A stretch of DNA of 54,410 nt. Source: Ignavibacteriota bacterium (GTDB taxonomy: Bacteria; Bacteroidota; Ignavibacteria; Tepidaquicellales; OLB5). The notes under the pieces are model-generated. The model searched no databases. It saw only the letters and a program-made list of their open reading frames with translations, and was not told the DNA's origin. The stretch covers positions 1-54,410 of the forward strand of contig RPQH01000022.1 of NCBI GenBank assembly GCA_003820375.1. Reading direction: 5' to 3'. Made by a program: the position numbers and the translations under genes. Positions 1-7,866 of the stretch are shown here, piece by piece. Within the stretch, counting starts at the first letter, position 1; each line of letters opens with the position of its first letter.

Positions 1-52
1 GGCAGGCAGGGATCTATGACTTGTCTATGTGCAATTGTAAATCCTCCATGGG

Positions 53-78
53 CTTTCCCAAATGGAAATTTGGGAAAG
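53..78. repeat. 11-bp palindrome, CTTTCCCAAAT hairpin
   Basis: CTTTCCCAAAT at 53-63 and its perfect complement at 68-78 enclose the loop GGAA. The same TTTCCCAAA/TTTGGGAAA words form a larger inverted repeat at 45658-45710, so this is probably a dispersed palindromic repeat of the genome rather than a gene-specific terminator. It lies downstream of the minus-strand gene ending at 201. Confidence 0.6.
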
Positions 79-92
79 AGGAATGACAATAC

Positions 93-200
93 TTAACAAA
101 CTTAAAGAACTTAACAAACTTAAAGAACTTAACAAACTTAAAGAACTTAACAAACTTAAAGAACTTAACAAACTTAAAGAACTTAACAAACTTAAAGAAC
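93..200. repeat. Six exact 18-bp repeats abutting a stop codon
   Basis: Six perfect copies of TTAACAAACTTAAAGAAC lie end to end and stop exactly at the stop codon of the minus-strand gene ending at 201. Read in the sense of that gene, the array is made of two 9-bp words, GTTCTTTAA and GTTTGTTAA, in strict alternation and in frame with the stop, so each word ends in a further TAA. The same two words recur after the stop codons at 29839 and 30102. Confidence 0.95.
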
Positions 201-2180
201 TTACTTTACAAGTATCATTCTTTTTATTTCTCTGAAATCACCTGTTTCTATTTTATAAAAATATACTCCGCTTGCAAAGCTCTGTGCATCAAAAACTACA
301 GAATGTGTGCCTGGTGATTTTTGTTCATTAACTAAAGTCTTTACTTCTTTACCTGTTACATCATAAATTTTCAATGTTACAAAACCTGCTTTACCAAGAG
401 TGAAGCTTATGCTTGTTGAAGGATTAAACGGGTTAGGATAATTCTGGTTTAATGCGTAACTCTTAATATCATTAACCTGTTCATCACCTGAAGCAATATC
501 CTGCGGTAAATTAACAATTGGTAATTCTATATATGTCTGATTGCCCAGGTTAATATAATTATTGCTGCTGCTCAATACTGGAAGTACAAACGGATTAGTC
601 CCCATGAACCATGCATCATCAGGGCTTGTATCAAGATTTGTAATTGTTACTCTTATCTTATTTCCTGCTTTAAATATATGCGAGTGCGCCTGACCTTTAA
701 TTAATACATTTTTTTGAGTATTAGCAGTATAGTTTCTGTCAGTGTAATTTATCCTGTTAACAAGCCGCTGTGTACCATCAGGTTTTACTTCGTATATCTG
801 GAAGTTGAACTGGCAGAATGGAGAACCTGTTGACGAGTATTGCAGATTTATTTTTGGAACACCAACCATTTTATAATCTGCATTTAACGGACCTGAATCG
901 TAGTTTATAGCCTGCTTAGTAAATTTAGAGTTAAATGTTGTTCCGGTGAAAGCATAGTTTACAGCTTCCTGCATTGTCAATCCGCCGGATACTGTATTTA
1001 CAAGATTCTCTTTTTCGCCTTTTATTACGTTCGGTGCTTTTTTCAATTCTTTTCTGCGGCAGAAATAAAGCTTTAAATTAGTCGTATTCTGTACAGGCCA
1101 TACCGTTGAGCTGTCATGTTGAAATGTCCAATAATTATTAACGACAGGAAAAGTAGTAGATGCATACTGAAACTTCGGCGCATTTAGAGTCCCGTTCTGG
1201 ATACCATAGAGCCAATACATATACCAGGCATTGATAAAACCGATATGCCACTGGTCTTCAGCAGGTGACGGGTCTCCGCCGTGTCCTGGAACTGCACCCA
1301 AATATATTCTGAACGGGACCTGAAGCTGTGACGCCGCATCCAATATGCCCGAACAGTTGAAGAACTTGTCCTGCCATGAGCTTTCCATTATAACAGGTAC
1401 CTGGCTGTTAGAAACCTGGCCTGTAAAATCTCTATTCTGCGGAAGCCGGAGTGCTAAGCTGTCCCACATCTGCTTGCTGTTAGCATATACCCATTGCCTC
1501 ATGTTATTTACTTCCTGTGTATATCTTGCATTAGCTGAAGTATAGCTGATTGTCCATAAGAAGGTCATTTTAATAGAGCCGTTCTCAATCCAGCTTGAGG
1601 CAAAATCAGGAGGAGCAAGCGACGAAACAATTGTTTTAACATTAAGACCCTGTGTGCTTGCCGCCATATACGGTATTATTCCGCCCTGCGAGCCGCCGGT
1701 GATAAGTATCTTTACCGGGTTTGAACCGTGCGAAGCATCTCCTTTTACCCAGTTAACTATCTCAACCATATCCATTGCTTCGGTTCTGCTGATAAGGTTT
1801 GATAAACCGCCTGAATTACCCTGGCCTCTCATACTGAAGGTCATTGTATAATATCCGTATGATGCCTGTGATTGACAGAAACCGGCTAAGGTTTCTTTAT
1901 TATTTCCGTATCCGTGAACCATGATAACAGTTGGCCATCCGCCTGAAGGAATTGTGCCAACAGGGATAAACTTCACTGCATCTATTAATACACCATCTCT
2001 AAGTGTTATAGTAAAATCAGTTCTGGTAACAGTAAAAGGAGGTGTATCTGTGTTTTTGGGAATCTGCGGTATATAATTATCCAGGTTAGCAGGAATGTCT
2101 ATCTGCTGTGAAAAAGAAAGTGTTATAGAAAGAAGCAGCATAAATAAAGATGCTTGAGCTTTCAAAAAAAATAACTTCAT
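201..2180 (-). CDS. Secreted alpha/beta hydrolase (S15/CocE-like) with T9SS tail, paralogue 1
   Basis: A 659-residue predicted extracellular hydrolase. Residues 1-25 form a signal peptide. Residues ~50-340 form an alpha/beta hydrolase domain with HGYG (oxyanion region, 89-92), MRGQGNSGG, and the nucleophile motif GGSQGG (Ser164); Asp271 in WQDKFFN and His300 in GHGGD complete the triad. Residues ~370-560 resemble the beta-sandwich C-terminal domain of X-Pro dipeptidyl-peptidase/CocE enzymes. Residues ~580-659 are a T9SS sorting domain, so the protein is probably exported and processed by type IX secretion. It could cleave peptides or esters; the substrate cannot be read from sequence. GGAG lies 9 bp before the ATG, and promoter P1 (2364-2413) lies ~180 bp upstream. 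First of seven tandem paralogues. Confidence 0.85.
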   Translation of the reverse strand: MKLFFLKAQASLFMLLLSITLSFSQQIDIPANLDNYIPQIPKNTDTPPFTVTRTDFTITLRDGVLIDAVKFIPVGTIPSGGWPTVIMVHGYGNNKETLAGFCQSQASYGYYTMTFSMRGQGNSGGLSNLISRTEAMDMVEIVNWVKGDASHGSNPVKILITGGSQGGIIPYMAASTQGLNVKTIVSSLAPPDFASSWIENGSIKMTFLWTISYTSANARYTQEVNNMRQWVYANSKQMWDSLALRLPQNRDFTGQVSNSQVPVIMESSWQDKFFNCSGILDAASQLQVPFRIYLGAVPGHGGDPSPAEDQWHIGFINAWYMYWLYGIQNGTLNAPKFQYASTTFPVVNNYWTFQHDSSTVWPVQNTTNLKLYFCRRKELKKAPNVIKGEKENLVNTVSGGLTMQEAVNYAFTGTTFNSKFTKQAINYDSGPLNADYKMVGVPKINLQYSSTGSPFCQFNFQIYEVKPDGTQRLVNRINYTDRNYTANTQKNVLIKGQAHSHIFKAGNKIRVTITNLDTSPDDAWFMGTNPFVLPVLSSSNNYINLGNQTYIELPIVNLPQDIASGDEQVNDIKSYALNQNYPNPFNPSTSISFTLGKAGFVTLKIYDVTGKEVKTLVNEQKSPGTHSVVFDAQSFASGVYFYKIETGDFREIKRMILVK

Positions 2181-2363
2181 AATTGGTTTCTCCGCGAGAG
2201 AGTTTTATTTCTCCCGTAGTTTAATTTATCAGTTATTGGCTCAAGCGGGACAAGTTTTGCTCGCTTTACATTATAGAAAAATATAATTCTGCCAAAACTA
2301 GACACGCTCATGGCAATAACGAAAAGATAATAGGTTTAGTGGTAGTTCAATGTTACACTGTCA

Positions 2364-2413
2364 CAAATATAGTTAGCTAAAGGGAGTAGATACGTCGCCG
2401 ATATACGGTATTA
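2364..2413 (-). promoter_or_regulatory. Promoter P1 with GGCGAC box
   Basis: On the minus strand: AATACCGTATATCGGCGAC, then exactly 22 bp, then TATATTTG, which fits the TAnnTTTG element of Bacteroidetes-type promoters. The same box with the same 22-bp spacing occurs at 4786-4835 and 7707-7756. GGCGAC sits roughly where the usual -33 TTTG would be, so it may be an activator site or the contact of an alternative sigma factor (inference). Confidence 0.65.
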
Positions 2414-2503
2414 TTTGCATTGTATGAAGATGGAAATTCGATAAACATGTGAGAATACAGTATTTATACCGGACTAATTTTTACTAATATTGCTTATCTT
2501 AAA

Positions 2504-2535
2504 TAAAAAAATCCCGCCTTTATAAGAGACAGGAT
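2504..2535 (-). terminator. Terminator of paralogue 2
   Basis: On the minus strand ATCCTGTC pairs with GGCGGGAT (8 bp with G-U pairs), followed by a run of seven T. It lies ~70 bp after the stop codon at 2607. Confidence 0.65.
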
Positions 2536-2606
2536 TTTTATTATAATACCGGTTATTTTAAATCTAAACCAGTTTAATTTATATACTTAAGCTTGGTGAA
2601 CTGGTT

Positions 2607-4595
2607 CTACTTAACCAGAATCATTTTTTTAATATAACTAAAATCATTAGCTTCTATTTTGTAGAAATAAACACCGCTTGCAAAGCTCTGTGCATCAAAA
2701 ACAACTGAATGTGTGCCTGCTGTTTTCATCTCATTAACCAGGGTCTTTACTTCCTTGCCTGTTACATCATATATCTTCAGAGTTACAAATCCTGCTTCTG
2801 CAATGTTGAAGCTTATGCTTGTTGAAGGATTGAATGGGTTGGGATAATTCTGGTTTAATTTGTAATCTACTGCTGATGTTGTGTTATTTTCTGCCGATAG
2901 CGGCGACATATATTTACCCGGTAAGTTAATGTATGAGTTAACGGTTAAATGAATATGGTTACTGCTGTTTATTAAAACCGGCAATACAAACGGGTTTGTT
3001 TCCATAAATAAAGCGTCATCAGGGCTTGTATCAAGATTTGTTACTGTTATCCTTATCTTATTGCCCGCTTTAAATATGTGTGAGTGTGCCTGGCCTTTAA
3101 ATAATATTGTCTTAACGGAATTAGCGGCATAATTTCTATCGGTGTAATTAATTCTATTGACAAGTTTCTGTTCACCGCCGGGCTTTACTTCGTATATCTG
3201 AAAATTGTACTGAGTAAAAGGTCCTGCTGTTGATGAATATTCCAAATTGATCTTTGGAACATCCATTAATTTGTAATCTGCAGCTAAAGGATTCGAATCA
3301 AAATTTAAAGTATTCTTTGTAAACTTTGAATTAAAAGTTGAACCTGTAAATCCATAATTCACTGCTTGCAGCATTGTTAATCCGCCGGATACTGCATTAA
3401 CTAAAGTTGCTTTTTCTCCAGGCACCGGATTTGGTGCAGTAAGCAGTTTATTTCCATTGTTAAAATACAGCTTAAGATCAGTAGTATTTTGCGGCGGCCA
3501 GGTGGCTGAGCTGCCATGAATAAAAGACCAGTAAGAATTTGTTGTGGGATATGTGGTTGAAGCATATTCATATTTAGGAGAATTAAGTACTCCGTTTTGT
3601 ATGCCAAGCACCCAGTAACTTATCCAGCTGTAGATAAATCCACCGTGCCACTGGTCTTCAGCAGGCGACGGGTCGCCTCCATGTCCATTCACTGCTCCAA
3701 GATACATCCTGAAAGGAGATTGTAAATGTGAAGTTGCCTCTAAAATACCTGAACCATTAAAGAACTTATCCTGCCATGAACCATCAACAATAACGGGTGT
3801 CGTACATGTAGAAACCAGGTTCATATAGTCCCTGTTTACCGGTGTCCAATATGCTAAGCTGTCCCATTTTTCTTTATTGTTAGCATATAACCAGCTTCTC
3901 ATACTATTGACCTGTGGTGTATATCTTGCATTGGCTGATGTATAGCTGATAGTCCAGAGAAATGTCATTTTAATACTTCCATTTTCAATCCAGTTTGATG
4001 CAAAATTTGGAGCGGCGAGTGATGAGATAATTGTCTTAACATTTAAGCTTCCGCTTGATGTTTGACCGATACAAGCAGCCATAAACGGAATTATTCCGCC
4101 TTGTGAGCCACCGGTAATATAAATTCTATTAGGATTAGAACCATGTGATGCATCGCCTTTTACCCAGTTAACTATTTCTATTAAATCCTGTGCTTCAGTT
4201 CTGCTCATCAGGTTAGATAATCCGCCTGAGTTGCCCTGGCCTCTCATGCTGAAAGTCATTGCATAATATCCATTTGATGCCTGTGACTGGCAAGATGGTA
4301 CTAAGATCGATTTATCATTACCGTAGCCATGAACCAAAATTACTGTTGGCCATCCGCCTGAAGGAACTGTACCAACAGGAATGAACTTTACTGCATCTAT
4401 TAATACACCATCTCTAAGTGTTATTGTAAAATCAGTTCTGGTAAAAGAGTAAGGAGGTGTATCTGTATGTTTAGGAATCTGCGGTATATAATTATCCGGA
4501 TTAACCGGAATATTAATCTGTTGTGAATAAATTGTGGAAAAGGAAAGTAGCACTAAGAACAATAGATCCAGTGCTTTTGACAATAATAACTTCAT
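2607..4595 (-). CDS. Secreted alpha/beta hydrolase (S15/CocE-like) with T9SS tail, paralogue 2
   Basis: A 662-residue close relative of paralogue 1. Signal peptide 1-25; alpha/beta hydrolase domain ~50-345 with HGYG (89-92), nucleophile Ser164 in GGSQGG, Asp276 in WQDKFFN and His305 in GHGGD; beta-sandwich domain ~370-565; T9SS sorting domain ~580-662 ending MILVK. After the nucleophile it has the short insertion GQTSSGSLN, absent from paralogues 1, 4 and 7. GGAG lies 8 bp before the ATG. Promoter P2 is ~190 bp upstream and a terminator lies at 2504-2535, so it is probably a single-gene transcription unit. Predicted secreted peptidase or esterase; substrate unknown. Confidence 0.85.
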   Translation of the reverse strand: MKLLLSKALDLLFLVLLSFSTIYSQQINIPVNPDNYIPQIPKHTDTPPYSFTRTDFTITLRDGVLIDAVKFIPVGTVPSGGWPTVILVHGYGNDKSILVPSCQSQASNGYYAMTFSMRGQGNSGGLSNLMSRTEAQDLIEIVNWVKGDASHGSNPNRIYITGGSQGGIIPFMAACIGQTSSGSLNVKTIISSLAAPNFASNWIENGSIKMTFLWTISYTSANARYTPQVNSMRSWLYANNKEKWDSLAYWTPVNRDYMNLVSTCTTPVIVDGSWQDKFFNGSGILEATSHLQSPFRMYLGAVNGHGGDPSPAEDQWHGGFIYSWISYWVLGIQNGVLNSPKYEYASTTYPTTNSYWSFIHGSSATWPPQNTTDLKLYFNNGNKLLTAPNPVPGEKATLVNAVSGGLTMLQAVNYGFTGSTFNSKFTKNTLNFDSNPLAADYKLMDVPKINLEYSSTAGPFTQYNFQIYEVKPGGEQKLVNRINYTDRNYAANSVKTILFKGQAHSHIFKAGNKIRITVTNLDTSPDDALFMETNPFVLPVLINSSNHIHLTVNSYINLPGKYMSPLSAENNTTSAVDYKLNQNYPNPFNPSTSISFNIAEAGFVTLKIYDVTGKEVKTLVNEMKTAGTHSVVFDAQSFASGVYFYKIEANDFSYIKKMILVK

Positions 4596-4785
4596 AATTT
4601 TTTCTCCGGAAAAAAGAATAATCTCTCTTTTAGTTAATTATTCAGTTATTGGCTAAGGTAAAAATTCAGATTTAGTGGTTTTTCATTTTTCAGAAAAAAT
4701 GTAAAACCGGCAAAACTGCAGCTATTACCTGAGACAATAACTAAAAAAATAATGGATTAAGTGTAGTTGCGTAGCTGTTCTATAA

Positions 4786-4835
4786 CAAATATAGCTAGCT
4801 AATACAGGTAATATTGTCGCCAATATACGGTATTA
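4786..4835 (-). promoter_or_regulatory. Promoter P2 with GGCGAC box
   Basis: On the minus strand: AATACCGTATATTGGCGAC, 22 bp, TATATTTG. It is nearly the same as P1 in the box and identical in spacing, while the 22-bp spacer has diverged apart from TTAGCTA. Positioned ~190 bp before the ATG of paralogue 2, as P1 is for paralogue 1. Confidence 0.65.
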
Positions 4836-4925
4836 TTGATATCTGTTTAACGAGGCGAAAAAATAATTAATTGTTAATATGAAAGGGAATGAAAAAATTC
4901 TTTAAAAAAAATAAAGCAGACACAT

Positions 4926-4959
4926 AAAAAAAGACCCGTTTAATTAAAAAAGGGTCTTT
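4926..4959 (-). terminator. Terminator of paralogue 3
   Basis: AAAGACCC and GGGTCTTT form a perfect 8-bp stem around a 14-nt loop. On the minus strand it is followed by a run of T. It is ~65 bp after the stop codon at 5022. Confidence 0.8.
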
Positions 4960-5021
4960 ACATTTATATTATTATGAAACCGAAGTTATTTAAACATGAT
5001 TTTAATACTTATGAGTATATT

Positions 5022-7022
5022 TTATTTCACAAGTATCATTTTCTTCACATCCTGAAAATTATCTGTTGTTAATTTATAAAAATATATACCGCTCGAAAGT
5101 CCGGATGCATCAAATATAACCGTGTGAAATCCCGGTCTTTGTAATTCATTTACCAGAGTTCTTACTTCTTTTCCTAGCAAGTCATATACTTTAAGTACAA
5201 CTTTATCCGATTCAGGCAATGCATACTCAATCTTTGTAACCGGGTTAAAAGGATTCGGGAAATTCTGGCTAAGTGAATATTCACGTGCAATATTGCTGCT
5301 GCCATTATTAACTCCAATAGGAGGTGTTCCCAGAACCGGTAGTTCTATATAAGAATTCTCATTCAAGTTGATATAACTGCTTCCGTTCATTAATACAGGC
5401 AAAACCATTGGATTCCCTTCCAGCGGGAAAAAAGATTCATCGGTAGTCTGGTCTAAATTGGTCATGGTTATTCTTATTCTATTACCTGCTCTGAAGATAT
5501 GAGAATATTCACAGCCATCAATTGATTTTGTTTTTACTGTATTGGCTGTATAATTTCTGTCAGTATAATTTATTCTGGTAACAAGCCGTTTAGAACTATC
5601 CGGTATAACTTCAAATATTTGGAAGTTATACTGGCAAAATGGTTCAGCTGTTGAAGAATATTGTAAGTTTAATTTTGGTACACCAAGCATTTTCACATCT
5701 GAAGTCAATACATCTGTCTCAAAATTAACACTGCTTCTTTTAAATTTCGATTCAAATAAAGGTCCATTAAATTCAAGAACGACAGCTTCACGAAGTGTTA
5801 AGCCTCCGGAAACCTGATACCGTAATGCTTCTCTTTCTGTCGGATAATAATTCGGAACATTTCTAAGCAGGCCGTTACTGTTAAAGTATAACCGCCAGTT
5901 GTTAATACCGGGCGGATACCATACAGTAGAGCTGTCATGATAAAACGTAAGATTATTATTTACCAAAGGATAAGATGTTGAAGCATACTGATATTTAGGA
6001 GCATTTAATGTTCCGTTTTGTATATCGTATATCCAGAAATTAATCCAATCATCAAAAAACTGTGCATGCCATAAATTTTCAGTTGGTGATTCATCACCTC
6101 CATGACCGGGTACAGCTCCAAGATACATCCTGAATGGAACATTGAGCCGTGTTGATGCTTTAACAATTCCTGAAGCATTAAAAAATTTATCCTGCCATGA
6201 ACCTTCAATTATCATTGGTATTGTATTATTAGGGACTATATCCATAAAATCCCTGTCTTTAGGCAGCCAATAAGCTAAGCTGTCCCACCTGTCCTTATTG
6301 TTAGAATACACCCATGAACTCATTCTGTTTACAAGGGTTGTATACCTTGCTATATTTGAAGGATAGGTTACAGACCACAGGAATGTCATTTTAACAGAGC
6401 CGTTCTCAATCCAGCTTGTCGCAAAATCCGGAGGAGCAAGTGAAGCCATAATGGTTTTAACATTAAGTTTTCCAATTGATGTTTGTCCCATACTTGCCGC
6501 CATAAATGGTGTTAATCCACCCTGTGAACCGCCCATAATAATAATTTTATTTAAATCTGAGCCGTATGCTGAATCTGCTTTTACATAATTAACTACTTCA
6601 ATCAAATCCTGAGCTTCAGTTCTGCTTATTAAGTTAGATAATCCGCCTGAGTTGCCCTGGCCTCTCATGCTGAAGGTCAAAGTATAATAACCGTGAGATG
6701 CCTGCTCTTTACATAGCGGTGCAAGAACATTTTTATTGCTTCCAAACCCATGTACCATGATTATTACAGGCCATCCGGTTGAGGGAGGCGGAACCTGGGG
6801 TTTGTATTTTACTGCTTCCAGTACTACTGCATCCCTTAATGTTATATTGAACTGAACACTGTCTACATCTGATGTTGCTCCATCAAGCATTCCGGGAAGC
6901 AGTTTAAAATTATAAGTTTCTAATAATGAAGGATTTATAGATTGGCCATTTATATGTTGGCTATAAGATATGCCATTTATATATAAAATTAATATTATAA
7001 CAAATAATGTTTTTATTTTCAT
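5022..7022 (-). CDS. Secreted alpha/beta hydrolase (S15/CocE-like) with T9SS tail, paralogue 3
   Basis: A 666-residue paralogue, more diverged at its N-terminus (signal peptide ~1-22). Triad Ser166 (GGSQGG), Asp278 (WQDKFF), His307 (GHGGD); oxyanion motif HGFG at 91-94. It has the GQTSIGKLN insertion after the nucleophile. The beta-sandwich domain spans ~380-575 and the T9SS tail ~590-666 (NFPNPFNPVT, LKVYDLLGKEVRTLVN, MILVK). AAAGG lies just before the ATG. The matching promoter box P3 is ~680 bp upstream, much farther than in paralogues 1 and 2, and a terminator follows at 4926-4959. Confidence 0.85.
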   Translation of the reverse strand: MKIKTLFVIILILYINGISYSQHINGQSINPSLLETYNFKLLPGMLDGATSDVDSVQFNITLRDAVVLEAVKYKPQVPPPSTGWPVIIMVHGFGSNKNVLAPLCKEQASHGYYTLTFSMRGQGNSGGLSNLISRTEAQDLIEVVNYVKADSAYGSDLNKIIIMGGSQGGLTPFMAASMGQTSIGKLNVKTIMASLAPPDFATSWIENGSVKMTFLWSVTYPSNIARYTTLVNRMSSWVYSNNKDRWDSLAYWLPKDRDFMDIVPNNTIPMIIEGSWQDKFFNASGIVKASTRLNVPFRMYLGAVPGHGGDESPTENLWHAQFFDDWINFWIYDIQNGTLNAPKYQYASTSYPLVNNNLTFYHDSSTVWYPPGINNWRLYFNSNGLLRNVPNYYPTEREALRYQVSGGLTLREAVVLEFNGPLFESKFKRSSVNFETDVLTSDVKMLGVPKLNLQYSSTAEPFCQYNFQIFEVIPDSSKRLVTRINYTDRNYTANTVKTKSIDGCEYSHIFRAGNRIRITMTNLDQTTDESFFPLEGNPMVLPVLMNGSSYINLNENSYIELPVLGTPPIGVNNGSSNIAREYSLSQNFPNPFNPVTKIEYALPESDKVVLKVYDLLGKEVRTLVNELQRPGFHTVIFDASGLSSGIYFYKLTTDNFQDVKKMILVK

Positions 7023-7706
7023 ATTTACCTTTTACTTATTAATAAATTCTTAGTCAAAGTTCATAATAACAGTGTATATTGACGCTGTAATTATAGTGCT
7101 TGAAAATTCTGCATACTTCGGTTTTATACCGCATAACTTCAAAACAAGCTTAATTAAATATTGGTTCTTTAATATGTTATTGAAATAACTTTAATTTCTG
7201 AAATAATAATAATTTAAAGTTAATATTTTTCAGGTTGTTGAAGTTTGTTAAATTACAGCAGCTTTGTATTACATAATATCCGGTATGGGCTAAAAAATCA
7301 TAAAGTGTTTTTGTAAAAATAATAATGCCGATGTGAATATTATTTGGAAGGTATTATTCTATTATCTATTTCTAAATATAATAAATATTTATTAAAATAT
7401 TAACAAGAGAATATTTTTTTATAAGACACATTTCTGTTTCCGCAGCAGGAAATAGCCGGGAAGCATCTTGCCTTTGCAGTACAGTTAATGTAAAATCACT
7501 TTATACCGGTTTAGGTATATAAAATATAAAACAAAAGTAATTGAAATTATAATTGGTGTTATCGTTTTTAAGTAAAATTAGTGTAAACATGATTTTATAT
7601 AATTTTTGGTTATTAAATTCTGTTTAATATTAGCAGAAGATATACTGCTTTTATTCTTAATTATTAATTTTATTTGGTGATTTGTAGTCCTGCAAATAAA
7701 TGTGAA

Positions 7707-7756
7707 CAAATATAGCTTATTGGTAAAACTATATACGTCGCCGAAAAAGGGTATTT
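7707..7756 (-). promoter_or_regulatory. Promoter P3 with GGCGAC box
   Basis: On the minus strand: AAATACCCTTTTTCGGCGAC, 22 bp, TATATTTG. The spacing is identical to P1 and P2. The upstream half (AATACC then CGGCGAC) is kept and the spacer has diverged. The nearest downstream minus-strand gene starts ~680 bp away at 7022. Confidence 0.55.
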
Positions 7757-7802
7757 ATAAAATGGGTTTGGTATGGAAAAAGATGAATAAAATATAAAAA
7801 TA

Positions 7803-7837
7803 AACGCCTGGTTATAAAGAGTTCATAACCGGGCGTT
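7803..7837 (-). terminator. Terminator of paralogue 4
   Basis: AACGCCTGGTTAT and ATAACCGGGCGTT form a 13-bp stem with one wobble pair. On the minus strand TATTTTTATATTTT follows. It lies 30 bp after the stop codon at 7867. Confidence 0.8.
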
Positions 7838-7866
7838 CATTCTGCTCTTAGAAGTAAACTTAAAAT

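Larger units (their letters stand above)
2181..2606. other. Intergenic region: leader of paralogue 1 and terminator of paralogue 2
   Basis: No gene. On the minus strand it contains the ~180-nt leader of paralogue 1, promoter P1 and the terminator of paralogue 2. The leader is recognisably homologous to that of paralogue 2 (shared CAGTTATTGGCT and GCCAAAACT words on the plus strand), so promoter and leader were duplicated together with the gene. Confidence 0.6.
4596..5021. other. Intergenic region: leader and promoter of paralogue 2, terminator of paralogue 3
   Basis: No gene. It carries the ~190-nt leader of paralogue 2, promoter P2 at 4786-4835 and the hairpin terminator of paralogue 3 at 4926-4959. 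Layout and much of the leader match 2181-2606. Confidence 0.6.
7023..7866. other. 844-bp AT-rich gap containing promoter P3
   Basis: No convincing gene on either strand. It contains promoter P3 at 7707-7756 and the terminator of paralogue 4 at 7803-7837. The stretch 7437-7490 is richer in G+C than its surroundings but shows no open frame. The space between P3 and paralogue 3 is either a long untranslated leader, an RNA gene, or the scar of a lost gene. Confidence 0.45.

Noticed and set aside
93..200. Regular repeats as a possible CRISPR array (also 36303-36446 and 25875-25958)
   Set aside because: The units abut without unique spacers, and there are no cas genes in the window. They are simple tandem repeats.
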